A stretch of DNA of 64,000 nucleotides, taken from the NCBI GenBank assembly GCA_948567375.1, contig OX419758.1, positions 6,887,001 to 6,951,000 on the forward strand, written 5' to 3'. This DNA is from Lunularia cruciata (taxonomy: Eukaryota; Streptophyta; Marchantiopsida; Lunulariales; Lunulariaceae). Under the pieces are notes generated by a model. That model saw nothing but the letters and a program-made list of their open reading frames with translations, did no database searches and had not been told where the DNA came from. Within the stretch, counting starts at the first letter, position 1; each line of letters starts with the position of its first letter. Both the position numbers and the translations under genes were made by a program. Positions 1 through 11,045 of the stretch are shown piece after piece.

Positions 1-378
1 CTCAAACACTGGAGTTCTAGTGATAGTAGTTAGAGTTATTTCAACAGTTTCTCAAAGACTACTTTCTGACAATCAGATTTTGTGTTTGGGGTATTGACTT
101 CACGGTAGAGCCCACCGTCACTTTGCACCATTTGCACCATCAAGTGTGCCATCAGCGGGACCGTTAGAGTTCAGACCTAGCTCAAGTCTAGAAGGTATAC
201 TTTCGAAGTGCAACTCCAAAGAGCTGACTTCTCTGATGTTGAGCCTTTGAGTTCTTGGTTATGGTGGATAGAAGCCGGCAAGCATCACCTGGATTCTCTT
301 AGCTAGAGTGGGTGTGGTTTGACTGTAATCAGTGCCTAGTTGTTGGCAGTTTATAGAGTGATAGATCAAGTACTGATA

Positions 379-402
379 TGAGTTGAGTTGAGTTGAGTTG
401 AG
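379..402. repeat. TGAGT microsatellite
   Basis: Four or more tandem TGAGT units (tgagttgagttgagttgag) are visible. It is a simple repeat with no evident function. Confidence 0.8.
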
Positions 403-404
403 AG

Positions 405-515
405 TGGTAAACAATCTGATTATTGTGACACTTTAGAGTCTATGTATGACTCATGTGTGAGTTGTGCTTCTATAGTGTATGATGTTGAGAGCGATATATG
501 TTGTGTAGCAATGTA
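405..515 (+). repeat. Dispersed repeat, copy 1
   Basis: The stretch from gattattgtgacactttag to the gtgtatgatgttgag segment is recognisably the reverse complement of sequence near 31,140-31,225 and again near 31,505-31,640. Shared landmarks are a TTTAGAGT segment, TATGTATGAC and CTATAGTGTATGAT. The three copies are diverged. It may be an end of an unidentified mobile element. Confidence 0.55.
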
Positions 516-875
516 GCAAGGCTTCAAGGCATAGAGCTGTGGGCTATGAGAGGCAACAAAGGCCAGAAGAGCCAGCAAGCTAGCGTGAGGCTAGCTAGTT
601 TAGAGTAGATCTTGGTCATTGGTTGGCAAAATCTACATATCCTGCTAGATTGTGTGCAATAGGGTTTGACCCCTAGATCTCTTGTTCCTAGACTGGTACC
701 CTAGCCAACTGGTCCACCCTCACTTGTTGTCCTACTGACTCTACCACTTTTATCTATACATTTGTAGCTTTGGCTAAGAGAGACAGTTTGATCCCATTCT
801 TGGTGATCTTGGTAACTTAGTACTTAGATACTAGCTTCTCTTATGTCAAATGCCAAATGGTGGCAGAGTCAGTCA

Positions 876-1565
876 TGTGAGCCGGCCTGTCTCTCACTCA
901 TGATGAACCTCTGATGGCTATTATGGTAGCGCACCATGGACTAAGAAGGCAAGGAACCCCAACTCCATCATACTCCTCCAAGGCTAACACTCCAAGACTC
1001 AAGAAATTGCTCACTAGAGAACTCAATGAGAGAGAGATAGTTGCAAATGAAAGGATGATGAGTACCTCCTCACCCCTTGTTTATATACTTGTGAAATAAT
1101 TACGTACCAAAGTTACTAATTATCGTAGTAACTCAAGTTACTAGACTAAAAGTCAAGTAAAGTCAAAAAGTAGAAAGGAATATCCATTCACATGGGCATA
1201 TTCCCCTAAGCAGGTGGTCTTATCTTGACCCAACCACTAAGTCAAGGATTCCTTCACATGGGCTATCCTTGGACTAAAGAAGAATCCAAAACAAAAAGGC
1301 TTGCGGGCCCAAGAGTTCTCAATTCTTTCCTCAAAGCCAAACACCTAGGAATAATACCAAGTCAACACACTAAATTCCAAAATAGTGGTGCTCATCTTTT
1401 CTACTTCCTCTAAAGTAAAGTCCCCTCTATCTTAGCTATGACTAACTTTAGCTAACCATGACTAATATAGAACCATCCTTTATCTATATAAATAATATCT
1501 CTTAAGTACTTGTAATACCAAGCTAAATATCACAATACCACACACATGCACAAATGGGTATTACA
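876..1565 (-). repeat. 3' LTR of element A
   Basis: It starts on the minus strand with TGTAATACCC and ends with CCGGCTCACA, giving TG...CA ends and a length of 690 bp. It matches the 684-bp 5' LTR of element C along its length. The purine tract before it (minus strand) reads GTCCGGGGGTAAA. The repeated 61-codon open frame inside this LTR is on the opposite strand and is not a gene. Confidence 0.9.
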
Positions 1566-1613
1566 TTTACCCCCGGACTAAATTTTCACTTTGTCCTCAA
1601 AGTGAAGGTCTCT

Positions 1614-4533
1614 CTACCTTCTATAGTACATCTTCAACTTATCATGGTTAATCCTATCAAAGTGTCTTCCTCCCAACTCCTTGAGATCATAGGTGTAATT
1701 GCCCCACACCTTCTCCACTATGAAAGGTCCAAAGTACTTAGGCAAAAACTTCTTTTGCACTCTCTTGAATTGAATAGAATCAAACAACACTACTCAATCA
1801 CCTTCTTTGATAATGAATCAGTAACTACCACAATGTACTGATTGTTCCTTGGGGTTCTATTGAGAGGACCTACAAAATCAATTCCCCACTTCTCAAAAGG
1901 TCCTAGCAATGGAATTGATCTAAGTGGTAGAGTGGATGTAGACTTTCTAGCAAAAGCTTGACAAACATGACAAGTTTTGCAATAATCAAGATAATCCTTG
2001 AAAATCCCTCTCCAATAGTAACTTGCATCTAGAATCTTGAAAGCAGTCACCTTTCCTGCAAAGTGTCCTCCACATACTAAACCTTCATGAAACTCCTTTA
2101 TGAGTAGGATAGACTCTTCCTTACCCACTGCTCTTCAAAGTAGACCATCTGCTCCTTGGTGAAAAAGAATATCCGCCACCATTGTGTAAGGTCTAGATCT
2201 TGCTGCAAGGGCCTTCCTTTCCCTAGCATGCATCCCTTTTGGATAGTTACCTTTTGTCACAAAATTCACAATCTCCTTGTACTCCATTGGAATCTCTTGA
2301 GTGACTGACATTGTCATGAGCTCCTCATCTGGGAAGGAATCATCCACTGGCTCATCTCCATCATGATCATAGGCTCTAGATAACAAATCAGCATTTGCAT
2401 GTTTCTTTCCTGGCCTATCCTCAATGGTGTAGTCATACTCAGACAAGAGTATCATCCACCTTGCTAGTCTCCCTTCAACATTAGGCTTGTTGAAAATGTA
2501 CTTCAAAGCTAGTGATCCGTGATAATGGTGGCTTTCCCTCCAATCAAGTAGTGTCTAAACTTCTTGAGACCAAAGATCATTGCCAACCCTTCTCTCTCCA
2601 TGACAAAGTAGTTCTTCTCCGCTGAAACCATCTGCCTACTAGCATAAGCTATTGGATGATCATGCCCATCTTGGTCTAATTGACTAAGAGTGCATCCTAT
2701 AGCTACATTAGAAGCATTAGTGTAGAGGATGAAAGGCTTACTCCAATCAGGTTTAGCAAGAATTGGAGCTACAACAAGGGATTGCTTGAGCTCCTCAAAA
2801 GCTTTGAGAGCCTCCTTGTCCTCCAAAATCACCATGTAATCTACACCCTTCTTCATGTAGATAGTCAATGCATAAGACTTGTTGGAAAATGAGAAGATGA
2901 ACCTCCTATAGTATCCAACCATCCCCAAGAATTGGCATAACTTTGCCAAGCTTGAAGGGAATGGAAGGTCTGAGATTTTCCTCACCTTCTTAGGATCAAC
3001 TGCTATTCCATCCTTGGAGATGATGTGCCCCAAAAGTAGACCTTCTTCACATCCAAAAATGCACTTCTCTGGGTTGAGTAATGCATTTGCCTCATCCAAG
3101 CATTGCAAGACCTTGATTAGGTGCTCAAAGTGCTCCTCCTTGCTCCCATAGACACAAAAGTCATCAGTGAAGTCTCTCACAAATTTCCTAATGAAAGGTT
3201 CAAATACCTTGTTCATGAACAGTTGGAATGTAGCTGGAGCATTGCAAAGCCCAAAGGTATGACCTTGAAAGCATAAGTTCCCCAAGGTGTGGTGAATGTG
3301 GTGAGTTTTTGATGCTTTGGTGCAATCTTGATTTGGTTATATCCACTATAACCATCTCCAAAACTGTTCCTCTCATGACCTGCAACCTCCTCCAAGATCT
3401 CATCAATGAATGGCAATGGGTAGTAGTCCTTCTTGGTAACAGATTTGAGCTTCTTGTAATCTACACATACCCGAAGCTTGCCATTCTTCTTCTTCACAAT
3501 GACAATTAGAGACACCCATTTTGAATTCTCTACCTCAAAGATAAATCCAGCCTCCTTGAGCTTATCAATCTCCTCCTTCACAACCAAAGATATTGGTGGG
3601 CTAATGCGATGTTGTTTTTGGCGGATTGGTCTTGCATGTGACTCCACCTCTATCTTGTGCTCCTCCAAGGTGACTTCCTTCAAATCCTTGTAACTAAAAG
3701 CAAAAACATGGATGAACTTGCGGAAAATCTCCTCAAATCTCACCTTCTCCTTAGTAACATTTGGGCCATACTTGAGGGTAGCTAACCTTCTCTCTACCTC
3801 CTCAAGTGTCAATGGTGATTTATCTGGGTCCTTCAAAACCTCTGGCTTAGGTGTAAAATCCATAGCACACAAAGGATACATATCTAAATCAGATTCAGAT
3901 TCATCCTCCTCTGTAGAAGTCTCCTCTTCCATGCTTGTGTCCACACCTGAAGCTCCTTCTTCAGAATTTGATTCTCAATAATCAGAAGATGGTGTATCCG
4001 AATGTGAAGTGTTGGTGGTGTAAGTCACAAGAACTGTGACTCTATGGTTTGATGACCCAATCCTCAAGAACCCTTTGTGCCATCGATCAATTATGTGTGT
4101 TGCTCTCAACCATGGCCTCCCAAGAAGTAAGTCATAGCTTGAATCCTTCAAGACTTGGAAAGTCATGAGATTTTGAACTCCCATAACTGAAACTACCACC
4201 TTATCCATCACCCCTACTGGTCAAACTTGTTGCTTGTTTTCCATGCTCACCACAAATGTTGAAGGTCTTGAGGGTATCATACCCAACTTCTTCATCAACC
4301 TTTCTGACATGGCATTTTATTGTTGATCCTCCATCAACCAATGCATCCTTGATGTTGTGACCATTCACTCTCACATCAATCTTGGAGGCATATTCACAAG
4401 CCTCCCATGGTGTTGGCTTGGCATCCACCACCCCCATTGATACTGGAGCTTTTGCCTTCTTCTTCTTCTTGCTCCTTGTAGAACTCAAACCACCTCTAAG
4501 CTCCTTTCTCAAGGTAGGGTTCAAAGTAATCAA
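1614..4533 (-). pseudogene. pol of element A (PR-RT-RH-IN)
   Basis: This is a broken Ty3 polyprotein needed for replication and integration of the element. In order on the minus strand: protease with active site A-L-V-D-G-G-S (near 4,345) and the distal L-L-L-G-R-P-W-L motif (near 4,110); reverse transcriptase with F-T-D-D at 3,160-3,171; RNase H with TDH and a D-L-L-S tail (2,390-2,520); integrase with an HHCC finger ending C-K-T-C-H-V-C and the start of the catalytic core W-G-I-D-F-V-G-P. After core position 1,815 the frame jumps to the integrase C-terminus; comparison with C shows that about 600 bp are deleted, taking the other catalytic acids. Several frame shifts and stops (near 4,530, 4,320, 3,970, 3,240, 2,507, 2,130) also break it. 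It is non-functional. Confidence 0.88.
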
Positions 4534-4590
4534 TTAGCCCACTTTGATGTTAGCCTTATGACTACCAACATCCTCCAACACATTCTAGTT

Positions 4591-5837
4591 CTATTGTTGC
4601 TTTGAAATCAAGAAATCCTCCATCTCCAACTTCTTCCTTGGAGTCTTTGTTGTTGATGGTGTTGAGGTGCGAGTGCTCCTAGTAGACATAGGAGTATCCT
4701 TGCTTGGAGTAAATCCTTGAGAAGAGTGAACATCCTCTGCAAAATGAGCTCTCTTCTTCTCTTGTGCCAAGAGCTCAAAATTAAGACTCTTGGAGTGTGA
4801 GCACTCTCTCTTCTCATACTTGCTCTCCACCACATCTATGGATGCTATCCCCTTACCTCTATTGGGATTAGGAGCCACTTGGGTTTCACTACCACCCTCT
4901 TTCCCTCTATTGGCTCTCTCATAACCCCTTCCTCCATGGTAAGTGGAATTTGGGCAATTCCTTTGGATATGGCCTCTTCCTTGACAACCAAAACAATTTC
5001 TATCATTGAAATTGTTGGCTGGTTGGCCTCCTCTAAATGGATTGTTTCCATAACTCCTAGGCCCTCTCCCTACATTTTTATCCACCTCTCTCTTCTCCCA
5101 TAGTTGCACCACATTGATCTTGAGATCCGCAAGTTGTTCTGTGATGGTATGAAGTGGATCTTTTGGTGGAGGTGCAAGAATTGGAGCAACTACTACTTGT
5201 GGTGCAACCCTTGCCACCAAAGTATTAGAAGTTCCACCATACTTGTAGCCTTGAGGAGGATGCACAACCTCCTTCACCACCAAATCACTCTCATCCCCTT
5301 CCAAACTCTCCTTCATACAAAATGTGATCTTGATAGCTTCAACCTTGGAAGAAGGTTTCTCATATCTCACCTTGCTTCTAAGTTGTGGTCTCAACCCTCC
5401 CACAAAATTCTTGGTGAGCATGGCCCCTATGCCAATCATAGTAGTCTCCACATCATCTCCACCCTTCCTCAACACTATGCAAAATCTAGACTCTAACTTT
5501 TCCACTCTTTCCATATAGACTCTCACTTTCTTTCCATCTCCTTGCTTGAGAACTGTAACCTCACTCATCAATCTCTCATAACACTCATCACAAAGAAATT
5601 TCTCAATGAGTACTGAAGTCAAAGTCTCCCAAGACTCCTCTTCTCCATCTCTCCTCTCTCTCTTTTGGTATTCTAACTCATAGCATGTAAGTGCTGCATC
5701 CTCAAAGAAATCTGGTAATAATGAGACCCACTCATTCTTCCTCCTCTCATTTTTCCTATGCAAGCTTTCTTGAAGTCTCTCACAAAGACCTCCATATCTT
5801 CTCCATTGTTGCCAAAGAAAACCGGAAGTTTCCCCAT
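4591..5837 (-). pseudogene. gag of element A
   Basis: Gag packages element RNA. I place the start at the ATG on the minus strand at 5,837 (M-G-K-L-P-V-F), because the same start occurs in element C at 12,606. A frame shift near 5,745-5,765 breaks the first 30 codons from the rest. The remaining frame of about 390 codons carries a zinc knuckle of the form C-x2-C-x4-H-x4-C (C-F-G-C...G-H-I-Q-R-N-C, near 4,970-5,010), flanked by Gly/Arg-rich sequence, then a Ser/Thr-rich tail. The frame stops at TAG codons near 4,591, but C reads W and Y at the matching codons. So gag and pol were probably one continuous frame in the ancestor. Confidence 0.85.
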
Positions 5838-6077
5838 CTTAACCCCTCACTATATTTCTTTTCTCTCAATTTGTTTTTGTTTTTCTCTTTTCTTTTCTCT
5901 CACTCTATTACTTATAGAGTATATACATGACTAACACCATCTGAGAATAATCCACTCTAGGGAACACAAAAGGTTCAGGTTGCTCCAAGATTTCTATAGC
6001 AACATCAAATCCTAGAGTGCATATTAATCTAACTCTCATGGATAGTTTATCCATAAGTTGAAAGATTATCTCCATCA

Positions 6078-6421
6078 CTAATCTTGAGAACTAACTGATG
6101 AAGGTGGTAGTATTTCTGTAGCTATACTAAGACTCTCTCCAAGATCCTTCACCAAAGTCTCCAAAAGTGCTTTTACTCCACTACACCCATGTCCTTTTGG
6201 AAGTCCTTCCACTCCACAAACCTCACACAACTCCTTGGTCTTAGATCTTCTCCCTCCCAATCTTGGTGAAGAAGATCCAACATGCAAACCTAAGTCAAAT
6301 AAGCCTCTCCTTTCCCTCAATCTCTTGCTCTCAAAGGTCAATGGACATGAACTTACCTTATTCCCTTCTCTCTACATAGAAAGCACTTAGACTCACTCTT
6401 TCTTCCAAGTGGTGTAGGTTT
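6078..6421 (-). pseudogene. Extra zinc-knuckle ORF upstream of gag (A)
   Basis: Between the primer site and gag lies a second coding-like segment of about 112 codons, also found in element C. In A its first part reads a complete knuckle C-x2-C-x4-H-x4-C (C-F-L-C-R-E-K-G-H-K-V-S-S-C, near 6,346-6,389) once a 1-base loss near 6,375 is allowed for. A second cysteine cluster follows, C-x2-C-x8-H-x-C (C-E-V-C ... G-H-G-C, near 6,185-6,235), and the frame ends S-S-Q-D at 6,078. I do not recognise the family. Tat/Ogre-type plant elements are known to carry an additional ORF before gag; whether this is the same thing is inference. A nucleic-acid-binding role is possible from the knuckle. Confidence 0.55.
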
Positions 6422-7049
6422 TTGGATCCTCTCAACACTCTCTTCAAATTCTATTGTAAACTCTCTAAAAACCACCCCCTCACTTATAAAACTCATAACT
6501 CCTTGTGCAAGAACAATCTCTCTCTAATTTTTGTAGAAGCAGGTAGGATAAAATACACTGAATTTTCTTGGAAATTTTTCAAGACAATTCACTAAAAGTT
6601 GAAGAAATGGCAAATTGTGTACAATTTTCCAAAGAGCATGCAATTGCGGGAGCACTTTACGCTATCAATTTTCAAAAATTCTAGCCAAGTGTGCATAATA
6701 GCTCTCAAAATAATTTCAAGTGTTATAACTGAAAGATAACCCAAGCTACCATGTGTAGAAATTTCAAGTCCAGATCTCAAACTTGAGATTTTGCCCAAAA
6801 TCACCTTAATCCCCAAAATCTACAATCCACGTCACACAATCTCTCCAATTCCTCTCATGTATACAAGATGTACAAAATCACCTCAAAGACATCATAATGA
6901 ACTACAAGGTATACAAATGGATCTTGGTTCTCTAACATAAGTTCAGCCCTCTCCTCTCCTAATGTTCTCTCCAAGTGAGCTCTTATAGTCTCCTTCTGCC
7001 TAATGTAGAATTGGACACGGAATATTATCTTGCCTTCCAGAGAAGTCAC

Positions 7050-7066
7050 AGTTACGGAACCAAAAA
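7050..7066 (-). other. Primer-binding site region of element A
   Basis: Immediately inside the 5' LTR the minus strand reads TTTTTGGTTCCGTAACT. In element C the same place reads TGGTTCCGTTGCC. Position and TGG start fit a tRNA primer site, but it is not the tRNA-Met type; I do not name the tRNA. Confidence 0.6.
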
Positions 7067-7397
7067 TGTGAGCCGGCCTGTCTCTCACTCATGATGAACC
7101 TCTGATGGCTATTATGGTAGCGCACCATGGACTAAGAAGACAAGGAACCCCAACTCCATCATACTCCTCCAAGGCTAACACTCCAAGACTCAAGACATTA
7201 CTCACTAGAGAACTCAATGAGAGAGAGATAGTTGCAAATGAAAAGACGATGAGTACCTCCTCACCCCTTGTTTATATAATTGTGAAATAGTTATATACCA
7301 AAGTTACTAATTATCGTAGTAACTCAAGTTATTAGACTAAAAGTAAAGTAAAGTCAAAAAGTAGAAAGGAATATCCATTCACATGGGCATATTTCCC
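7067..7397 (-). repeat. Truncated 5' LTR of element A
   Basis: This matches 876-1,201 of the 3' LTR closely, then stops at ccctag and passes into chromovirus B1 coding sequence. About half of the LTR (its 5' part, with the TG end) is gone, so no target-site duplication can be checked. Confidence 0.88.
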
Positions 7398-9309
7398 TAG
7401 ATATCCCTTGCTCCAAATTGATGACTTGCTTGATTAATTGAGTGGAGCACAATATGTCTCCAAGATGGATCTCAGAAGTGGCTATTGGTAGATTTACATT
7501 CATAAGGAAGATGTACAAAAGACTACCTTTTGCACAAGGTATGGGCATTTTGAATGGAGAGTTTTACCTTTTGGATTCATGAATGCTCCAAAACTCTTCA
7601 TTGACCAAATGCATTGGGTGTTAAATGAACTATTGGATTGGTACATGGTGGTGTTCTTGGATGATATTTTAATCCATAATAAGATAGAAGTAGAGCATCA
7701 TGTACAAGAAGTCCTAAGATAACTACATCAATAGAAGTTTTATTGCAAGTAGTCAAAGTGTGTCTTTTGGCAAAAAGAAGTTACCTTCTTGGGTCATAAG
7801 ATCTCATCACAATGGATCAAGATGGAAGAGGAGAAAATCAAGGCAATTATTGCTTCACCAACCCCAAAGGATGTTATAGAAGTGCGGGCATTTTAAAGGT
7901 TGGCAAGTTTTTACCGACAATTCATCTAGTATTATACTCATGTGGCTGCACCATTGACCGACCTCTTGGGGAAGCCCTTGAGATTTTAGTGGACCACCAA
8001 GTGAAAAAAATATTCCAATAGTTGAAACATCTGGTGTCTACAAGATCCATTCTTCAACCACATGATTCTTAACTACTTTGTGTGGTTGATTTTGATGCTT
8101 CTAAGTTTACCATTGGAACTATATTGCAATAGGAATTTTCAAATGGGTTATATGCCATTAGTGTTGCTCTAACTAAACATTGCAAAAAGAAATTACTCTA
8201 CTTGAGATCAAAAACAACTAGCAATGGTATATGTCACCAAGGTATGGAGGCATTATCTCTTGGAGAAACGAGTGATCATGCAAACCAATCACAAACCCTT
8301 GTTGTAGACATTACATTTGGAGCACATGAAGATTCAGCATCATTGATGGGAGGAGCAACTATAGTTGTTTGACATCAAACTTGAGTATAAACCTGGTAGG
8401 TTCTATATCATCCTCAATGCCCTATCACGATGACTTGATTTGAAGTATCTTCTTCTCATCACGGTGGCAATTATAATAGTGTTAGTCAACTCAAAAGTCC
8501 AAAGTGAGTTTAGGACAACTTTACAACAAGACTCCTTCTTTCTGATAGTACAAGGTCATCTTGTAGCACATGACAAGGAATACAACACTTTCTCCTTCAA
8601 GGAAGGCCTTCTTTTCTATGAGAATTGGATCTATGTTCCAGCCAAGGATAATCTATGACTTGTTTGCCTTCAAGAAACCCATGACTTATCAATCATTGGT
8701 CATGTAGGTGTAGACAAGACCTTGGGTACTCAACAATGCCAATGGTGGTGGCCCAACATGGCATGAGATATTCATAAGTTTATCCAATCTTGTGAGAGCT
8801 ACCAATGCTACAAGGCTAGCAACCAAAAACTACGTGAACTCCTTCAACAACTTCCTATTCCATCTACTTGATGGGAACATGTGAGCTAGATCTCATCATT
8901 TCCTTGCCCAAGAAAAAACAATGGCACATAGCAATCATAGTGTTTGTTGATAAGTTGAGTAAGCAAATCCATTTGGAACCAACTTTTGATATAATGGATA
9001 CTCCAACATTGGCCTAGATCTACTTTGATAATGTCTTCAAGCATCATGAGATACCTTGCATACTCATCTTTGATCATGATCCTTGATTCAAAAACATATT
9101 TTGGCAAACACTCTTCCAAACTACCTGGCACCAAGCTTGCTTTGTCCATGGCCTATCATCCTCAAATTGATAAGAAAACCAAACATGCAAATCACACCTT
9201 GGAGGATATATTTTGTGCCTTTGTCAATGTTCACCATACCAACTAGGATGAATCTCTTGCAATTGCTGAATTTGCCTACAATAATTCCAAACATGCAAGC
9301 ATTGGATTT
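7398..9309 (+). pseudogene. pol of chromovirus B1, 5' portion (RT-RH-IN)
   Basis: This is a badly decayed Ty3 polymerase region. In order: reverse transcriptase (S-K-M-D-L-R-S-G-Y-W at about 7,455, active site F-L-D-D at 7,654-7,665), connection and RNase H (V-D-F-D-A-S near 8,085), integrase HHCC finger (G-H-V-G-V-D-K-T, later C-x2-C near 8,795-8,805), and the catalytic core up to A-Y-N-N-S-K-H-A-S-I-G-F. Many TAG, TGA and TAA stops interrupt it. The frame ends exactly at the TG of the B2 LTR (9,310) and resumes at 18,771 with S-P-F-F-F-N-F-G, which shows that B2 was inserted into this integrase. The upstream part (LTR, gag, protease) was lost at the junction with element A. Confidence 0.87.
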
Positions 9310-9379
9310 TGTAACAATATGGAGTTTAGCGATGAAGTTAGTTAGGCTTACAAAGTAACATATAAGACAAATTAGCCTA

Positions 9380-9392
9380 GAATATTCTGGAA
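9380..9392 (+). promoter_or_regulatory. Heat-shock-element-like site in B2 LTR
   Basis: GAA-TA-TTC-TG-GAA is three alternating pentamer units with exact 2-base spacing, the known consensus for heat shock factor binding, followed by ATC where a fourth unit would be TTC. The 3' LTR has GAA/TTC/AAA at 18,416-18,428, and the B1 LTR has AAA/TTC/GAA/ATC at 19,504-19,521. It lies about 230 bp upstream of the TATA box. Function is inferred from the pattern. Confidence 0.55.
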
Positions 9393-9623
9393 GTATCTAG
9401 GAAGCTTCTTAGGAAGCTTCTTGGCTAGCTTAGCTTGCACCTCAAGTAAGTAGCTTCTAGAAGGAAGCTCTTAGAAGCTTCCAACTAGCTTAGCTTGCAT
9501 GCCAAGTAGGCGACTTATAGAAGGAAACTTCTTGAGAAGCTTCCTAGTTAACTTGGCTTGCACTCAAAGAAAGCGGCTTGAGGAAGCTTCTTGAGAAGCT
9601 TCCCAAGGGCCTTGTATGCTACC

Positions 9624-9630
9624 TATAAAT
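9624..9630 (+). promoter_or_regulatory. TATA box of B2 LTR
   Basis: CTATAAATACC lies about 110 bp before the LTR end and is conserved at the same place in the 3' LTR (about 18,659) and the B1 LTR (about 19,688). It is a probable core promoter for element RNA. Confidence 0.6.
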
Positions 9631-9736
9631 ACCAAAGCCAAAGCTCATGCTATGCATTTGGAGTTTTCCCATATTCAAGTGTCTCAATGTGAGTTTCCAT
9701 TCTCCTATTTCTCTCCTTGGTCTCGGTCTTTTACAT

Positions 9737-9748
9737 TGGTATCAAAGC
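9737..9748 (+). other. tRNA-Met-type primer-binding site of B2
   Basis: TGGTATCAAAGC begins one base after the LTR. It differs in one base from the TGGTATCAGAGC site used by many plant elements that prime from initiator tRNA-Met. Confidence 0.8.
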
Positions 9749-10049
9749 AGGAATGGGATGGATGGAATTTATGGACCACCAAATCTACTTCCGCCAAACC
9801 ATTGGGATTTCATGTCCAAATATTACCCAAGCACCGCTTCACACAATTCATCACCTCATGCTTTGGGTAGGATTTTCTACATATGGTCATCGTGTCTAAG
9901 GAACCCTTGATACTTCCGATTGTCACTTATGGAGAAAGGTGTACATGTTGTATCTATATGTTAATCAATTAGATAAATTGGGAGTAGTAGGATAGAGTAG
10001 TAGCTATGGCGGCAATATCGGATATTATCCTTGCAATGTAGCAACAAAT

Positions 10050-10361
10050 CAAGCACCTCACTCAATTGTTGGATGAACAAGACTAACAACAATGAGAACA
10101 CATAGAGAGAGCACCAGTCCAAGATGGAGAAGATCATATTTGATTTCCAAAACCTAAGGTGTTTGATGGGAAGAATCTTCAGAGCACAATGGATAATTTT
10201 ATGTTTGATTGCAAATGTTACTTCGAAGCCACCAATCTTCAAGATGAACAAAAAAAGATTCTCTTGGCTTCTAGTCAATCGGATGGTGTGGCAAAACTTT
10301 TTTGGTGATTCCGAGTAGAGCAAGCTGAATGACAGATTGTTGCACCAATCTTGATATGGAC
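10050..10361 (+). pseudogene. gag fragment of chromovirus B2
   Basis: About 100 codons of a gag-like frame can be followed, including V-F-D-G-K near 10,160 and an F-x-C-K-C-Y-F-E-A segment typical of the plant retrotransposon gag core. It is cut at 10,361 by the LTR of element C. Base 9,749-10,050 is untranslated leader with no feature I recognise. Stops are present, so it is a relic. Confidence 0.6.
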
Positions 10362-11045
10362 TGTAACACCCATTTGTGTATGTGTGTGGTATTGTGATAT
10401 TTAGCTTGGTATTACAAGTACTTGAGAGATATTATTTATATGGAGATAGAGGATGGTTCTACATTATTCATGATTAGCTAAATTTAGTCATAACTAAGAT
10501 AGAGGGGACCTTACTTTAGAGGAAGTGGAAAAGATGAGCACCACTATTTTGGATTCTAGTGTGTTGACTTGGTATTATTCATAGGTGTTTGGCTTTGAGA
10601 AAACAATTGAGAACTCTTGGGCCCGCAAGCCTTTTTGTTTTGGATTCTTCTTTAGTCCAAGAATAGCCCATGTGAAGGAATCCTTGACTTAGTGGTTGGG
10701 TCAAGATAAGATCACATGCTTAGGGGAATATGCCCATGTGAATGGATATTCCTTTATACTTGTTGACTTTACTTGACTTTTAGCCTAGTAACTTGAGTTA
10801 CTCTAGTAATAAGTAACTTTGGTATGTAACTATTTCACAAGTATATAAACAAGGGGTGAAGAGGTAATCAGCATCCTTTCATTTGCAACTATCTCTCTCT
10901 CATTGAGTTCTCTAGTGAACAATGTCTTGAGTGTTAGCCTTGGAGGAGTATGATGGAGTTGGGGTTCCTTGCCTTCTTAGTCCATGGTGCGCTACCATAA
11001 TAGCCATCAGAGGTTCATCTTGAGTGAGATACTAGCCGGCTCACA
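10362..11045 (+). repeat. 5' LTR of element C
   Basis: TGTAACACCC to CCGGCTCACA, 684 bp with TG...CA ends, matching the LTRs of A. A TATA-like TATATAAAC lies at 10,842-10,850, a fair core-promoter candidate. Its end CCATAATAGCCATCAG is conserved in all copies. Confidence 0.92.

Larger units (their letters stand above)
1..875. other. Unassigned left edge
   Basis: I recognise no gene here; no open frame reaches a useful length on either strand. It contains a short TGAGT microsatellite and one copy of a dispersed repeat (both listed separately). It ends where the LTR of element A starts, at TGTGAGCCGG, so it is the original flank of that insertion on this side. Confidence 0.5.
876..7397 (-). 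mobile_element. Ty3-type LTR retrotransposon A
   Basis: Reading on the minus strand, the order is truncated 5' LTR (7,067-7,397), primer site, a leader with an extra ORF, gag, protease, reverse transcriptase, RNase H, integrase, purine tract and full 3' LTR (876-1,565). The RT active site reads F-T-D-D and no chromodomain follows integrase, so it is not a chromovirus; the F-x-D-D-F spelling recalls the Athila/Tat side of Ty3. Element C is a second copy of the same family in opposite orientation. A differs from C by about 350 bp missing in the leader (C 11,646-11,990) and about 600 bp missing in integrase. Stops and frameshifts make it non-functional. Confidence 0.9.
9310..9735 (+). repeat. 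5' LTR of chromovirus B2
   Basis: TGTAACAATATGG to GGTCTTTTACA, 426 bp, matching 18,346-18,770. The first half holds three imperfect repeats of about 60 bp built around GAAGCTTC (six exact copies) and TAGCTTGCA. A heat-shock-type element and a TATA box are listed separately. Confidence 0.92.

Noticed and set aside
914-1099. 61-codon open frame repeated at 7,105-7,290
   Set aside because: It lies inside the LTRs of element A on the opposite strand; the repetition comes from the LTR pair, not from a gene.
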